From Clostridiaceae bacterium (lineage in GTDB: Bacteria > Bacillota > Clostridia > Saccharofermentanales > DTU023), in assembly GCA_012839385.1 (NCBI GenBank), contig DUNL01000072.1:1-64000 (forward strand): a stretch of DNA of 64,000 bases, in the 5' to 3' direction. A program made the position numbers and the translations under genes. The notes beneath the pieces are model-generated. The model had not been told where the DNA came from, did no database searches, and worked only from the letters and a program-made list of their open reading frames with translations. Below, piece after piece: positions 11,654-21,748 of the stretch. Positions within the stretch are counted from its first letter, which is position 1. Every line of letters starts with the position of its first letter.

Positions 11654-13420
11654 ATGAAGAAGCTATTATCCGGCAATGAAGCAATGGCTCGGGGAATTTA
11701 TGAAGCATCCGTCAAGGTCGCAAGTGCCTATCCGGGAACTCCCAGCACTGAAATCCTGGAGAATCTGGTACAATATCCCGGTATTTATGCCGAATGGGCT
11801 CCAAATGAGAAGGTGGCGGTCGAGGTCGCCCTGGGAGCCGCGATCGCGGGTGTCAGAGCTGTCTGCGCTATGAAACATGTTGGTGTCAATGTGGCCGCGG
11901 ATCCCATCTTTACCGCTTCCTATACAGGAATAAATGGGGGCTTGGTAATAATTTCGGCTGATGATCCCTCTATGCATTCCTCACAAAATGAGCAAGATAA
12001 CAGGCATTATGCCAGAGCCGCTAAGATACCGATGTTCGAGCCGGCAGACAGTCAGGATTGTCTTGATATGATGCGGGAAGCCTTTGAACTTTCCGAGAAA
12101 TTTGATTGTCCTGTCTTCTTGCGAACTACTACCAGAGTCTGCCATTCCAAAAGCTTAGTAACTGAAGGCAAGCCACTCGATATTCCTATCAAAGAATATG
12201 CGCGAGATATAAAAAAATATATTGCTACACCTGCTACGGCAATTGCCAGGCGCCCTCTGGTGAAAGAGCGAATGAAAAAACTTGAAGAATATGCTAATAC
12301 CTGCGCCTTCAATCGCCTGGAAATCAATGAAAACGAAATTGGCGTTATCTGTTCAGGGATTGCCGTCCAATATGCCCGTGAAGTATTTCCTCCCGGCACT
12401 TCCTTTCTGCAACTGGGCTTTACCTATCCCCTGCCCGCTGATCTGATACGCGCTTTTGCTGATCAGGTTAAAAAAATTTATGTCATTGAGGAATTAGATC
12501 CTTTCCTAGAGGAACAGATTAAGGCCTTGGGCATTGAAGTCACAGGTAAGGAGCTCATACCTGATTACTTCGAGCTTAATCCTCAGATACTTCGTTCTGC
12601 TATCTGGAACGAGGAACCGGAAGGAACTGATCTTGACCTGCAACCTCTACCCAGGCCCCCGGTTCTATGCCCCGGCTGTCCACATCGAAGTTTCTTTTAC
12701 ACAGTCGCCAGGACCAAGAATACTATTATCGCCGGTGACATCGGCTGCTACTCTCTTGGCTCGGCAGATCCCTTGCTGGCTATGGATACTGTAATATGTA
12801 TGGGAGGCGGCTTCACTATTGCCATGGGCATGGCAAAGGCTTTCGCGACAGCCGGCCTTACTGACAAAAAAATCTTCGGTGTCATGGGAGATTCAACTTT
12901 TTTCCACAGTGGGATTACAGGGGCTATTGAGATTATCTATAATCAAGGAAATGTGATTCCTGTTATTCTGGACAATCACATCACAGCTATGACCGGGCAG
13001 CAAGACCATCCGGGTACCGGTTTAAGACTTTCAGGCGAGACCGCTGAGGTTATATCAATACCAGCTATAATGGAAGCCGTCGGCTTCAAGAAAATTCTCA
13101 GGGTTAACCCTCAAGACTTACAAGCCATGCAGGACACTGTTGCCGCCGCTATCTCCGCGACTGAGCCAACAGCTATTATTGTTGAGGGTCCCTGCCTGCT
13201 AATAAAAAGAGAAAAAAGCTCCGGCGGAGCCTGCGTCGTTAATAAAGAAGAATGCACGAGTTGCAAAATCTGTCTCCGTGTAGGCTGTCCGGCCCTTTAT
13301 TTCAAGGAAAACAAATCCTATATTGATCCAGTTCTCTGTGTGGGTTGTACCATCTGTATGCAGGTCTGTCCCTTTGAGGCTATTGAAATTGACGAAGACT
13401 ATCGACATGACCCCAGCTAA
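11654..13420 (+). CDS. iorA: Indolepyruvate ferredoxin oxidoreductase, alpha subunit
   Basis: LLSGNEAMARGIYEA...AYPGTPSTEI; TPP domain (GDIGCYSLG, MGDSTFFHSG); two C-terminal 4Fe-4S motifs. Confidence 0.92.
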   Translation: MKKLLSGNEAMARGIYEASVKVASAYPGTPSTEILENLVQYPGIYAEWAPNEKVAVEVALGAAIAGVRAVCAMKHVGVNVAADPIFTASYTGINGGLVIISADDPSMHSSQNEQDNRHYARAAKIPMFEPADSQDCLDMMREAFELSEKFDCPVFLRTTTRVCHSKSLVTEGKPLDIPIKEYARDIKKYIATPATAIARRPLVKERMKKLEEYANTCAFNRLEINENEIGVICSGIAVQYAREVFPPGTSFLQLGFTYPLPADLIRAFADQVKKIYVIEELDPFLEEQIKALGIEVTGKELIPDYFELNPQILRSAIWNEEPEGTDLDLQPLPRPPVLCPGCPHRSFFYTVARTKNTIIAGDIGCYSLGSADPLLAMDTVICMGGGFTIAMGMAKAFATAGLTDKKIFGVMGDSTFFHSGITGAIEIIYNQGNVIPVILDNHITAMTGQQDHPGTGLRLSGETAEVISIPAIMEAVGFKKILRVNPQDLQAMQDTVAAAISATEPTAIIVEGPCLLIKREKSSGGACVVNKEECTSCKICLRVGCPALYFKENKSYIDPVLCVGCTICMQVCPFEAIEIDEDYRHDPS

Positions 13421-13446
13421 CAGGACTATTTCCCGGAGGTTATAAA

Positions 13447-14058
13447 ATGCCAGTTCAGCACCAAGAAAATACTAATGAAGTAACAAATATTGTCCTGATC
13501 GGAGTCGGTGGACAGGGTACTATTTTGGTCAGTAGAATTATCACCTACGCCTTAACCGAGGCCGGCTATGATGTAAAAATGAGTGAGATCCACGGCATGG
13601 CGCAGCGAGGCGGTAGTGTCTCAACACAAATTCGCTATGGTAAGAAGGTTTACTCACCTATCATTGGCCAGGCTGAGGCCGATATTCTTATCGCCTTCGA
13701 AAAAATGGAAGCCTTACGAGGCAGCAGCTATCTAAAGCCGGGAAACACAATCATTGTAAATGATTATGAAATTATGCCCCTACCTGTAGCTGTAGGTAAA
13801 GTCGACTACCCGGACAAAATCCTTGAGGAATTAGCGTCTCACTATAAAACAATTGTCATCAACGCCGGCGAAGCCGCTAAAAAACTCGGCAACAGCAGGG
13901 TGATGAATGTGGTCCTCTTGGGGGCCATGGTCGAGGCTTGTAAGCTAAATAACCTGGATTGGCAGGCCGCGTTGCGGGAAAATATCCCCACTCGCTATCT
14001 TGATGTAAATCAAATGGCTTTTGAGCATGGGCGTCAGCTAGTACTCAGCGCTTATTAA
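13447..14058 (+). CDS. iorB: Indolepyruvate ferredoxin oxidoreductase, beta subunit
   Basis: VGGQGTILVSRII, MSEIHGMAQRGGSVSTQIRYG; directly after iorA. Confidence 0.92.
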   Translation: MPVQHQENTNEVTNIVLIGVGGQGTILVSRIITYALTEAGYDVKMSEIHGMAQRGGSVSTQIRYGKKVYSPIIGQAEADILIAFEKMEALRGSSYLKPGNTIIVNDYEIMPLPVAVGKVDYPDKILEELASHYKTIVINAGEAAKKLGNSRVMNVVLLGAMVEACKLNNLDWQAALRENIPTRYLDVNQMAFEHGRQLVLSAY

Positions 14059-14178
14059 CTTTCGTATTAATTAATTAATTTAAACAGACAAATTGCCAAG
14101 GTCTTAATTATAAGGCCGGTTGACAATTCTCTCATTAATTACAGCTGGAACAATGTCTACTTTGATCGTTGTAGGCCG

Positions 14179-15138
14179 TTATCTTTTACCCTTGTCGAAA
14201 GGTTCACCTAGGGCAGATGGCGCGGCTGATTTCTTGGAAGTTAAGAATAGGACTACAATCGTAATTACATAAGGCAAGACCTGATAGACAATGCCCGGTA
14301 TCTTCAAATCTTTGATCACAGGCAAACTGGAATAGGAGAAGGATATGGTCTTGAGCGCGCCGAAGAAGAAGGCAGCAGCCGCTATATAAAGCGGTCTCCA
14401 TTGACCGAAAATCATGACCGCGATAGCCAAGAATCCATAACCGGCAACATCAGGACTAAATTCAGTAGAAATGGGAACTACGTAGATCATGCCACCCATT
14501 CCGGCCAAGGCCCCGGAAATTAACACGCCCGCGTATCTCATTTTCACTACACTGACACCGGCCGCGTCTGTCGCTTGTGGATATTCACCGGCACTTCTCA
14601 GCCTAAGACCGAAGCGAGTTTTGAAAAGTACGATTTGCGATATTACAAGAATTATAATGCCGATATAGGTTGTCAAATACGCGTTCTCAAATAAAAGTTT
14701 TCCTAACACGGGGATCTTGGACAATACCGGAACTGAAGGGATACGAAAAACATTTCCCAAGGGAATCTGCTGCACGCCGATGACAGACCTGGCCACAAAT
14801 ACGGCAAAGGCTGGCGCGAAAATATTCAGAGCGGTACCGGAAATAGTCTGATCAGCGTACATATTAATCGATGCTATCGCGTGCAACGATGAATATAATA
14901 GTCCGGTCAATATAGAAATCAACAGACCTATCAGTAAAAGCAAATGGCCATTTAACAGTTCATTTTTCTGCATAGTGTGAATAAAGAGAATACCTGTGAA
15001 CGCTCCCATGATCATAGTACCTTCAAGTGAGATATTAATTACTCCTGAGCGTTCGGAGAACATACCTGCTAAAGCAACAACCATCAGGGGTATTGCGTAG
15101 GTTAGAACACTTTGAAAGACTTCAGCGATTTTAGCCAT
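14179..15138 (-). CDS. BMP-type nucleoside ABC transporter permease (NupQ/YufQ-like)
   Basis: ERSGVINISLEGTMIMGAF; start set at MAKIAEVF, overlapping the preceding permease stop. Confidence 0.87.
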   Translation of the reverse strand: MAKIAEVFQSVLTYAIPLMVVALAGMFSERSGVINISLEGTMIMGAFTGILFIHTMQKNELLNGHLLLLIGLLISILTGLLYSSLHAIASINMYADQTISGTALNIFAPAFAVFVARSVIGVQQIPLGNVFRIPSVPVLSKIPVLGKLLFENAYLTTYIGIIILVISQIVLFKTRFGLRLRSAGEYPQATDAAGVSVVKMRYAGVLISGALAGMGGMIYVVPISTEFSPDVAGYGFLAIAVMIFGQWRPLYIAAAAFFFGALKTISFSYSSLPVIKDLKIPGIVYQVLPYVITIVVLFLTSKKSAAPSALGEPFDKGKR

Positions 15139-16351
15139 TATTGTCCTCCTGACCGACGTCCGCGCCGTCCACAGTAGCCTCAACAAATGTTGTATTGTTA
15201 GCATCCGGTGGTCTTTCCCGCACGTCTTGAGAATCGCTAGTTATATTATTGGCCTTCGCCTCATTCTTCCTTTTAGCTCTATACTCAAGTATCCTTCTGA
15301 TCAAGACGGCCATTGCTGAAACATAGAGAATGATTCCGATCATCATATTGATGATTTCCGGAGCGAAACCAAGTGTTTGAATCGTCTGACCTCCGACCTT
15401 GATATAAGCCATGAATAGTGCCGCGAAGATTATCCCCAGAGGATGGTTAAGCCCCAACAAAGCTACCGCGATGCCGTCAAAACCCTCCGGTGGCAGTAAA
15501 TCTCTGACTTGTATAGCGCGCCCAACACCGGCAAGATGAATCAAGCCACCGGCTAGACCGGCAAAGAGGCCGGCCAGAGCCATGGAGAGAATTATGCTGC
15601 GTTTTTCATTAATACCGGCATAGCGGGCGGCACTGCGATTAAGACCCACTGCGCGCAACTCATAGCCGAAGGTTGTCTTATATAGAAGCACATAAGAGAT
15701 GATCGCCAAGGCGATTGCTATCAAAATACCACCGCTAACAAAAGATTGGGGGAAAATCCTGTCTAAACCGAAGGTCGGGATTTTAGTCTGAACCGGCAAT
15801 GTGCGATTCTTCAGACGGTCATAGAGACCCATAGTCCTGATTAGATAATTAACCAAGTACATGGACGTATAATTGAGCATAATTGAAGTAATAACTTCAT
15901 TGACATTTCTATAGGCCTTCAACATGCCCGCGATACTTGCTAAGAGCATACCGGCCAGAGCCGCTCCCAAGAGACTAATTAGCCAGCGCCAACTATTGGG
16001 TACTACTGTCAATTTTCTGGCCAGGTGGATAGCTACATATGAACCGAGCAAAAATTGACCGGAAGCGCCTATATTGAATAGGCCGGTTTTAAAAGCGAAA
16101 CCAACTGATAGTCCGGTCATAAGCAATGGGATCATGAAGAAAAGCATATTACCGAGCCCGGTCATGCTAGATTGATTGGGATTGTAAATACCGTAGAAAG
16201 GGCCAAGAAAAAGATTTCTGATGGCAGATAGAGCTTTGCTGCTATCCGTGAAAAGGATTACCAGAACCCCCGCCAGAAGACCGATTACAATTGAAAACAA
16301 GGAGGGCAAGGCAGCAGTTATTGAGAATCGCTTCTTTTTACTCTCATTCAT
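15131..16351 (-). CDS. BMP-type nucleoside ABC transporter permease (NupP/YufP-like)
   Basis: Membrane protein with FKTGLFNIGASGQFLLG, NEVITSIMLNY, PPEGFDGIAVALLG; start set at MNESKKK. Confidence 0.87.
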   Translation of the reverse strand: MNESKKKRFSITAALPSLFSIVIGLLAGVLVILFTDSSKALSAIRNLFLGPFYGIYNPNQSSMTGLGNMLFFMIPLLMTGLSVGFAFKTGLFNIGASGQFLLGSYVAIHLARKLTVVPNSWRWLISLLGAALAGMLLASIAGMLKAYRNVNEVITSIMLNYTSMYLVNYLIRTMGLYDRLKNRTLPVQTKIPTFGLDRIFPQSFVSGGILIAIALAIISYVLLYKTTFGYELRAVGLNRSAARYAGINEKRSIILSMALAGLFAGLAGGLIHLAGVGRAIQVRDLLPPEGFDGIAVALLGLNHPLGIIFAALFMAYIKVGGQTIQTLGFAPEIINMMIGIILYVSAMAVLIRRILEYRAKRKNEAKANNITSDSQDVRERPPDANNTTFVEATVDGADVGQEDNNG

Positions 16352-17879
16352 GGACAACAACCTCCTCGGATTTAGCTCCGGACATATAGAGGCCAAGTTC
16401 TTTCTCTGTAGTCTCTCGTGGTTTGAGCTCGCCGACTAATCTCCCGTTATACATAACCAAAATTCTGTCGGATATACCTAGAACCTCAGATAACTCTAAG
16501 GATACTAACAAGACAGCATATCCTTCCTCACGGTGTTTGAGAATCTGTCTGTGAATGTATTCAACAGCGCCTACGTCCAGACCTCTGGTGGGTTGGACAG
16601 CGATTAAAACATTATGCTTGCGCTCCATCTCCCGGGCCACAATAGCTTTTTGTTGATTGCCGCCGGACATACTTCTAACAAGTGTAGCTCTTCCCTGTCC
16701 GCTTCTAATGTCATATTGTTCAATCAGTCGCTCAGCATAGTGAGCTGATTTAACAAAATTGATAAAACCACCCTTTTGTAGCTCGGGCTCAAAATAAGAC
16801 TGCAAAACTAAATTTTGACCCAATGTGTAATCCAGAACTAAACCGTGTTTATGTCTGTCCGCAGGTATATGGGAGATACCTTTCGTATTGCGGAAACGAA
16901 TACTGGAGTTGGTAATATCTATACCATTCAAGGTAATTTGACCCTCATAATCTCTGATCAAGCCGGTGATGGCATAGACAAGCTCTGACTGTCCATTGCC
17001 GTCAATGCCGCCAATACATAGAACCTCACCTTCCCGGAGATCAAAACTTACATTATCCAAGGCCTGATGTCCATGACCGCGCCTATGCATGCTGAGATTA
17101 CGCACCTTAAGCACAGTCTCTCCCAGCTTTGGCTCACCTAAGTCAAAAGTCAGGTCAACTTTTCTTCCCACCATCAGCTCAGACATCTCTTCAATGGAGG
17201 TATCCGCTACATCGACAGTAGCTACATGCTTTCCCTTGCGCAAGATTGTACAGCGATCAGCGACCATTTTGATTTCTTTTAATTTATGGGTGATGAATAT
17301 TATGGACTTGCCTTCAGCGATTAATTGACGCATGATCTCCATCAGTTCTTCGATTTCCTGAGGAGTTAGGACGGCAGTAGGTTCATCAAAAATTAAAATA
17401 TCATTGTCACGATACAGCATCTTAATAATCTCCACTCGTTGCTGCATCCCAACACTAATATCTTGAATCAAGGCATCAGGATCAATATTAAATTGATAGC
17501 GTTCTGATAACTCCAGCACCTTTTGTCTGGCGGCGTCCAAAGACAAAAAACCGTGCTTGGTAGTCTCAACGCCAAGCACGACATTTTGAAGCACTGTAAA
17601 ATTGTCTACTAATTTAAAATGCTGATGCACCATACCGATTCCATATTTGGTAGCATCATTAGGATTTCGTATCTGTACCTCGGAACCGTTAACTAAGATT
17701 TTTCCCTGTTCGGGCTTGTAGAGACCAAACAAAACAGACATCAGAGTTGATTTGCCGGCGCCATTTTCGCCCAAGAGAGCGTGGATCTCACCTTGTCTTA
17801 ATTTTAAGGTAACATTGTCATTGGCAATAATACCGGGAAACTCCTTTGTTATATGGAGCATCTCAATTACATTTTCCAT
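16344..17879 (-). CDS. BMP-type nucleoside ABC transporter ATP-binding protein (two ABC domains)
   Basis: GENGAGKSTLMSVLFGL; second-domain signature MSGGNQQK; sugar/nucleoside-importer architecture. Confidence 0.9.
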   Translation of the reverse strand: MENVIEMLHITKEFPGIIANDNVTLKLRQGEIHALLGENGAGKSTLMSVLFGLYKPEQGKILVNGSEVQIRNPNDATKYGIGMVHQHFKLVDNFTVLQNVVLGVETTKHGFLSLDAARQKVLELSERYQFNIDPDALIQDISVGMQQRVEIIKMLYRDNDILIFDEPTAVLTPQEIEELMEIMRQLIAEGKSIIFITHKLKEIKMVADRCTILRKGKHVATVDVADTSIEEMSELMVGRKVDLTFDLGEPKLGETVLKVRNLSMHRRGHGHQALDNVSFDLREGEVLCIGGIDGNGQSELVYAITGLIRDYEGQITLNGIDITNSSIRFRNTKGISHIPADRHKHGLVLDYTLGQNLVLQSYFEPELQKGGFINFVKSAHYAERLIEQYDIRSGQGRATLVRSMSGGNQQKAIVAREMERKHNVLIAVQPTRGLDVGAVEYIHRQILKHREEGYAVLLVSLELSEVLGISDRILVMYNGRLVGELKPRETTEKELGLYMSGAKSEEVVVHE

Positions 17880-17922
17880 AATACGTCTCCTGGTAAATAT
17901 TTAGACTATTTTATCACAAAAT

Positions 17923-17953
17923 GGAAGAGTCTGCCCTGCAGACAGACTCTTCC
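17923..17953 (-). other. Intercistronic hairpin between BMP lipoprotein and ATPase genes
   Basis: GGAAGAGTCTG / CAGACTCTTCC perfect 11-bp arms; likely partial attenuator. Confidence 0.65.
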
Positions 17954-17972
17954 TGTTGGTTAATTCGCTTAG

Positions 17973-19310
17973 TTATTCTACAATTTCGAGTGTAACTTTC
18001 TCAAATTCAAGCTCAGCCATCTGCTCAGCTACAGTTAGGCCGTCACCCTCTACTAAATTGCCGAGATTATAGATACCATCTGCTGTACCATCGACATTGT
18101 CTTTGATCTTAGCGAAAATATCTTCATAATCTTCACGTGTAAAGGTCTTGAAGCGATCAAAACTCTCCGGTCCGTCTGGGAGCTGAACTCCTCCTTCTTT
18201 AACTCCGAGGTGCAATGTGGTTCCGCCCTTGAAATTACCTTCATAAACAGATTTTACTTCTTCGTAAACGGAACTACGTAATGATTTCATCGCGGAAGTG
18301 ATAATGGTCTCAGATTCCTCAACCTGATCAACGTCAACACCAATCACCTTGGCGTCATTGTCTTCAGCAGCTTTGGCTATTGATGCTAAAATACCACCAC
18401 CACAAGAGAATATAATTTCTGTGCCGTTATTGTACCAGGTGCTGGCTAAAGTGTTAATTTCAGGCTTGGCTACAAAACTGTCCGTGTAGGTATATCTGAC
18501 CTCCACATCGACACCCATTTCCTTGGCGGCAAGGTCAGCACCGCTCAAATAGCCCAGACCGAAGTTTACTACCGCCGGTACCGCGATACCACCCATGAAA
18601 CCTAATTTAGTATATCCGTCTTTAACTGCCGCATAGCCTGCCAGGAAACCGGCCTCCTGCTCCTTATAAAGAATAGATACTGTGTTATCGGCTACTTTAA
18701 CAGGTGTTTCATAATCGGGACGTGGCTCAAAGTCAACGGCGACAAAACTAACATCGGGATACTGATCCTGTGCTTCATAAATTGCCGCTTCAAACAGGAA
18801 ACCGGGTGTAACAATGACCTTAGCTCCGTCAGCGACAGCTTGGTCAACAGCATCTTTATAGATCTGATCGCCTTCGTCTGCGGGCTTGATATAGTTAGCC
18901 GGCACATTGTTCTCATCAGCGAAGTCTTTCATGCCTTCGAAAGATCCTTGGTTAAAGCCTTTGTCATCCAAAGTTCCCAAGTCGGTAATCAGGTAGAGAT
19001 CCTTCTCACCGACATCATAGGTCTTAGTTTCAGTCTCTTCTTCCGATTCGTCTTCTTCCTCTTCAGGAGCTTCAGCCTCTTCTTCCGGTTCGTCTTCTTC
19101 CTCTTCAGGAACTTCAGTCTCTTCTTCCGGTTCGTCTTCTTCCTCTTCAGGAGCTTCAGGTTCTTCTTCAGGAGCATCAGCCTCTACTTCTTCAGCGGCC
19201 TCTTCTACATCATCCGCCTCGACTTCAAACTCTTTTGTCTCTTCTTTAGCACAGGCGATAAGACTGAACACCATCACCAGCACTAAGAGGATTGCTAACA
19301 GCTTTTTCAT
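17973..19310 (-). CDS. BMP family basic membrane lipoprotein (nucleoside-binding)
   Basis: Lipobox VFSLIACAKE; DKGFNQGSFEGMKDFA; YKEQEAGFLAGYAA. Long acidic linker after the lipobox. Confidence 0.9.
   Translation of the reverse strand: MKKLLAILLVLVMVFSLIACAKEETKEFEVEADDVEEAAEEVEADAPEEEPEAPEEEEDEPEEETEVPEEEEDEPEEEAEAPEEEEDESEEETETKTYDVGEKDLYLITDLGTLDDKGFNQGSFEGMKDFADENNVPANYIKPADEGDQIYKDAVDQAVADGAKVIVTPGFLFEAAIYEAQDQYPDVSFVAVDFEPRPDYETPVKVADNTVSILYKEQEAGFLAGYAAVKDGYTKLGFMGGIAVPAVVNFGLGYLSGADLAAKEMGVDVEVRYTYTDSFVAKPEINTLASTWYNNGTEIIFSCGGGILASIAKAAEDNDAKVIGVDVDQVEESETIITSAMKSLRSSVYEEVKSVYEGNFKGGTTLHLGVKEGGVQLPDGPESFDRFKTFTREDYEDIFAKIKDNVDGTADGIYNLGNLVEGDGLTVAEQMAELEFEKVTLEIVE
19033..19158 (-). 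repeat. Three tandem 42-bp repeats encoding a 14-aa acidic repeat
   Basis: Units 19033-19074, 19075-19116, 19117-19158 differ at a few positions; encode (T/A/P)E(V/A)PEEEEDE(P/S)EEE. Confidence 0.9.
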
Positions 19311-19407
19311 ATAATCCCTCCCTTTCGAATTATGCTACGAACAGCATAATATCTCTTGACTTATTATGAGTCATAACTGCTCTTAATTCAGGACTTTATC
19401 ATCAAAC

Positions 19408-19436
19408 ATTATAATCTATTCGCTAAACTTTGCCAA
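19408..19436 (-). promoter_or_regulatory. Promoter of BMP/nucleoside ABC operon
   Basis: Minus strand TTGGCA-17 bp-TATAAT (-35 at 19431-19436, -10 at 19408-19413). Confidence 0.7.
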
Positions 19437-19458
19437 CTTTATAGATATATTATACTAC

Positions 19459-20934
19459 TCATGAATTAATACTGTGCCTTGAATACTGTCTTAAATATGA
19501 TTCTTTGAGCTCCCATAATTTCTGAGATAAATCAACATAATAAATTTGCGGATATTCAAATCGTTTTAAGGAATCATAGAGTGTATCTTGCTGTTTGGCG
19601 CAAAATTCTCTTATTTCTTCTAAATGACGCCTCTTATACACCAGTTTTCCTTTCTCAAAGACCGGTTCCAAGAGCTTAACGACTTTAAAATTAGTTAGTG
19701 TTTTACGTTTCCAAGTATGCAAAGGATCAAAGATCTCATAGGGCTCGTCCTCACTAATCTCTTCACCTTCCAAAGTAATCAAATCCGCCAAAGCTTTACC
19801 GGTATCTCGATCATAGAAGCGCCAGAGCTCTTTGCAACCGGGATTGGTAACTTTTTCCGGATTGTCAGAAATTTTCATTCTGGGGGCAAGCGGTTGCCCC
19901 GGATTACCGACAGCGCTCAATTTATATACTCCACCAAAGACGGGTTCAGACCTGGATGTGATCAAACGTTCACCGACGCCGAAAGAATCTACCTTAGCTC
20001 CTTGGTAGATCAGATCTCTAATCAGATATTCATCCATGGAATTGGAAACAGTAATTTTACAATCCTGTAAACCGGCCGCGTCTAACATCTTACGCGCTTC
20101 GTTAGTCATATAAGTCAGGTCACCTGAATCAATTCTGATACCGGCTAGACGCTTACCCATTGGCTCCAGAACCTCTCGAGCGGTACGAATCGCATTAGGA
20201 ACACCACTTTTTAAAGTATTATATGTATCTACTAACAACAAGCAGTCATCCGGGAATGTCAAAGCGTAAGCTTTGAATGCTTCAAACTCGTCAGGGAACG
20301 CCTGTACCCAGCTATGTGCCATAGTGCCCATACTGGGAATCCCAAACTGCTGGCCGGCAATTGTACAGGAAGTGCCCGCGACACCGGCAATGTAAGCGGC
20401 TCTAGCTCCTAATACCGACGCGTCAGTACCTTGCGCTCTTCTGGCACCAAATTCCATAATCGGTCTTCCTTCAGCGGAACGCACTATTCTCGCTGATTTA
20501 GTCGCTATCAGACTTTGATGATTAATAGTCAATAATAACATGGTTTCAATCATCTGGGCCTGCATAATTGAACCCCTAACTTTTACTATCGGTTCTCCCG
20601 GAAAAATCGGTACACCTTCAGGCACACACCAGACATCACAAGTGAATTTAAAATTAGACAAATAATCAAGGAATTCTTGACAAAAATTTTCCAGGCTAGC
20701 AAGATATGCCAGATCCTTGGCTGTAAAGTTAAGATCTAACAGATAGTCAATCATCTGCTCAACACCAGCCATAATCGCGTATCCACCTGAGTCAGGCACA
20801 TTTCGGAAGAACAGATCAAAACAGGCAAGTGTATCTTCCATGCCCTGTTTAAGATAACCGTTTGACATTGTAAATTCGTAGAAATCCGTCAACATACTCA
20901 TATTAGTACGCAGATTCCAATTTTTAGCTTGCAT
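19459..20934 (-). CDS. pncB: Nicotinate phosphoribosyltransferase
   Basis: NMSMLTDFYEFTMSNGYL, FGARRAQGTDASVLGARAAYIAG, RIDSGDL; GGGAGG RBS before ATG 20934. Confidence 0.92.
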   Translation of the reverse strand: MQAKNWNLRTNMSMLTDFYEFTMSNGYLKQGMEDTLACFDLFFRNVPDSGGYAIMAGVEQMIDYLLDLNFTAKDLAYLASLENFCQEFLDYLSNFKFTCDVWCVPEGVPIFPGEPIVKVRGSIMQAQMIETMLLLTINHQSLIATKSARIVRSAEGRPIMEFGARRAQGTDASVLGARAAYIAGVAGTSCTIAGQQFGIPSMGTMAHSWVQAFPDEFEAFKAYALTFPDDCLLLVDTYNTLKSGVPNAIRTAREVLEPMGKRLAGIRIDSGDLTYMTNEARKMLDAAGLQDCKITVSNSMDEYLIRDLIYQGAKVDSFGVGERLITSRSEPVFGGVYKLSAVGNPGQPLAPRMKISDNPEKVTNPGCKELWRFYDRDTGKALADLITLEGEEISEDEPYEIFDPLHTWKRKTLTNFKVVKLLEPVFEKGKLVYKRRHLEEIREFCAKQQDTLYDSLKRFEYPQIYYVDLSQKLWELKESYLRQYSRHSINS

Positions 20935-21748
20935 TTTTTCCTCCCTCATCCCATAACCATTGGTCATCATCGAATAGCGGCTCCCGATAATAAACCCTTT
21001 CTAAAATAAGACCTTGGGCCGGCATTGTCATGCCCATTCCCACTCGATTTCCTGCGGACAATAAGCCGGGAATGTCACTAGCTTTTATCTTGCCCTGTCC
21101 GATCTCAACAATTGTACCCATTAGTATACGCACCATATGATACAAAAATCCATCCCCAGTCACAGTTAATTGATATTCAGTGCCTGATAAACTTTGTCTA
21201 AATCTCCGCTTCAGATCCAACTGATATATTTGACGTATCGGTCTCTTAGTTGGACTGCCCTGATCCATCAGGGCTGTGAAATCAAACTCTCCCAGGAAAT
21301 ATCTCAAACTGTCTCGCATTAATTCGTAGTCAAGTTCTTCCGGCAACCAAGCGCAAATTCGTCGATTAATCGCCGGCCTGCTCTTAGCGCATAATAGATT
21401 GTAGCTATAAGTCTTACCACAAGCGCTATATCTGGCATTAAAATCATCCGGTACCTGCCTGGAAGCTAATACCGAGATAGCCTCAGGCAACTTGGTATTT
21501 AGAGCTAAAAAAATACGTTCCGCCGGTATCCGGGTAGCCGTAATAAGATGTGATATATGTCTTCTGGCGGAAACACCTGTATCTGTTCGACTGCAGCCGG
21601 TAATTACTCTGTTTTCCCCGGTGAGCTCAAACCATGCTGTCTCCAACACTTCCTGTACCGAAAGCGCATTTTGCTGGCGCTGCCAACCGTGAAAATCGCT
21701 ACCATCAAATTCCACCGCCAGGGCAATTTTCTTAACCTTTTCAGCCAT
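20924..21748 (-). CDS. truA: tRNA pseudouridine(38-40) synthase TruA
   Basis: EFDGSDFHGWQRQ, GCSRTDTGVSA, FLYHMVRILMGT; start set at MAEKVKK. Confidence 0.93.
   Translation of the reverse strand: MAEKVKKIALAVEFDGSDFHGWQRQQNALSVQEVLETAWFELTGENRVITGCSRTDTGVSARRHISHLITATRIPAERIFLALNTKLPEAISVLASRQVPDDFNARYSACGKTYSYNLLCAKSRPAINRRICAWLPEELDYELMRDSLRYFLGEFDFTALMDQGSPTKRPIRQIYQLDLKRRFRQSLSGTEYQLTVTGDGFLYHMVRILMGTIVEIGQGKIKASDIPGLLSAGNRVGMGMTMPAQGLILERVYYREPLFDDDQWLWDEGGKNAS

Noticed and set aside
18840-19286. 148-aa plus-strand ORF with FFFRFVFFLFRS repeats
   Set aside because: Antisense shadow of the acidic 42-bp repeats in the BMP lipoprotein; no RBS or family support.
19311-19407. Possible purine riboswitch in the BMP operon leader
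   Set aside because: A hairpin (ATTATGCT/AGCATAAT) exists, but the conserved purine-riboswitch core residues are not recognisable.
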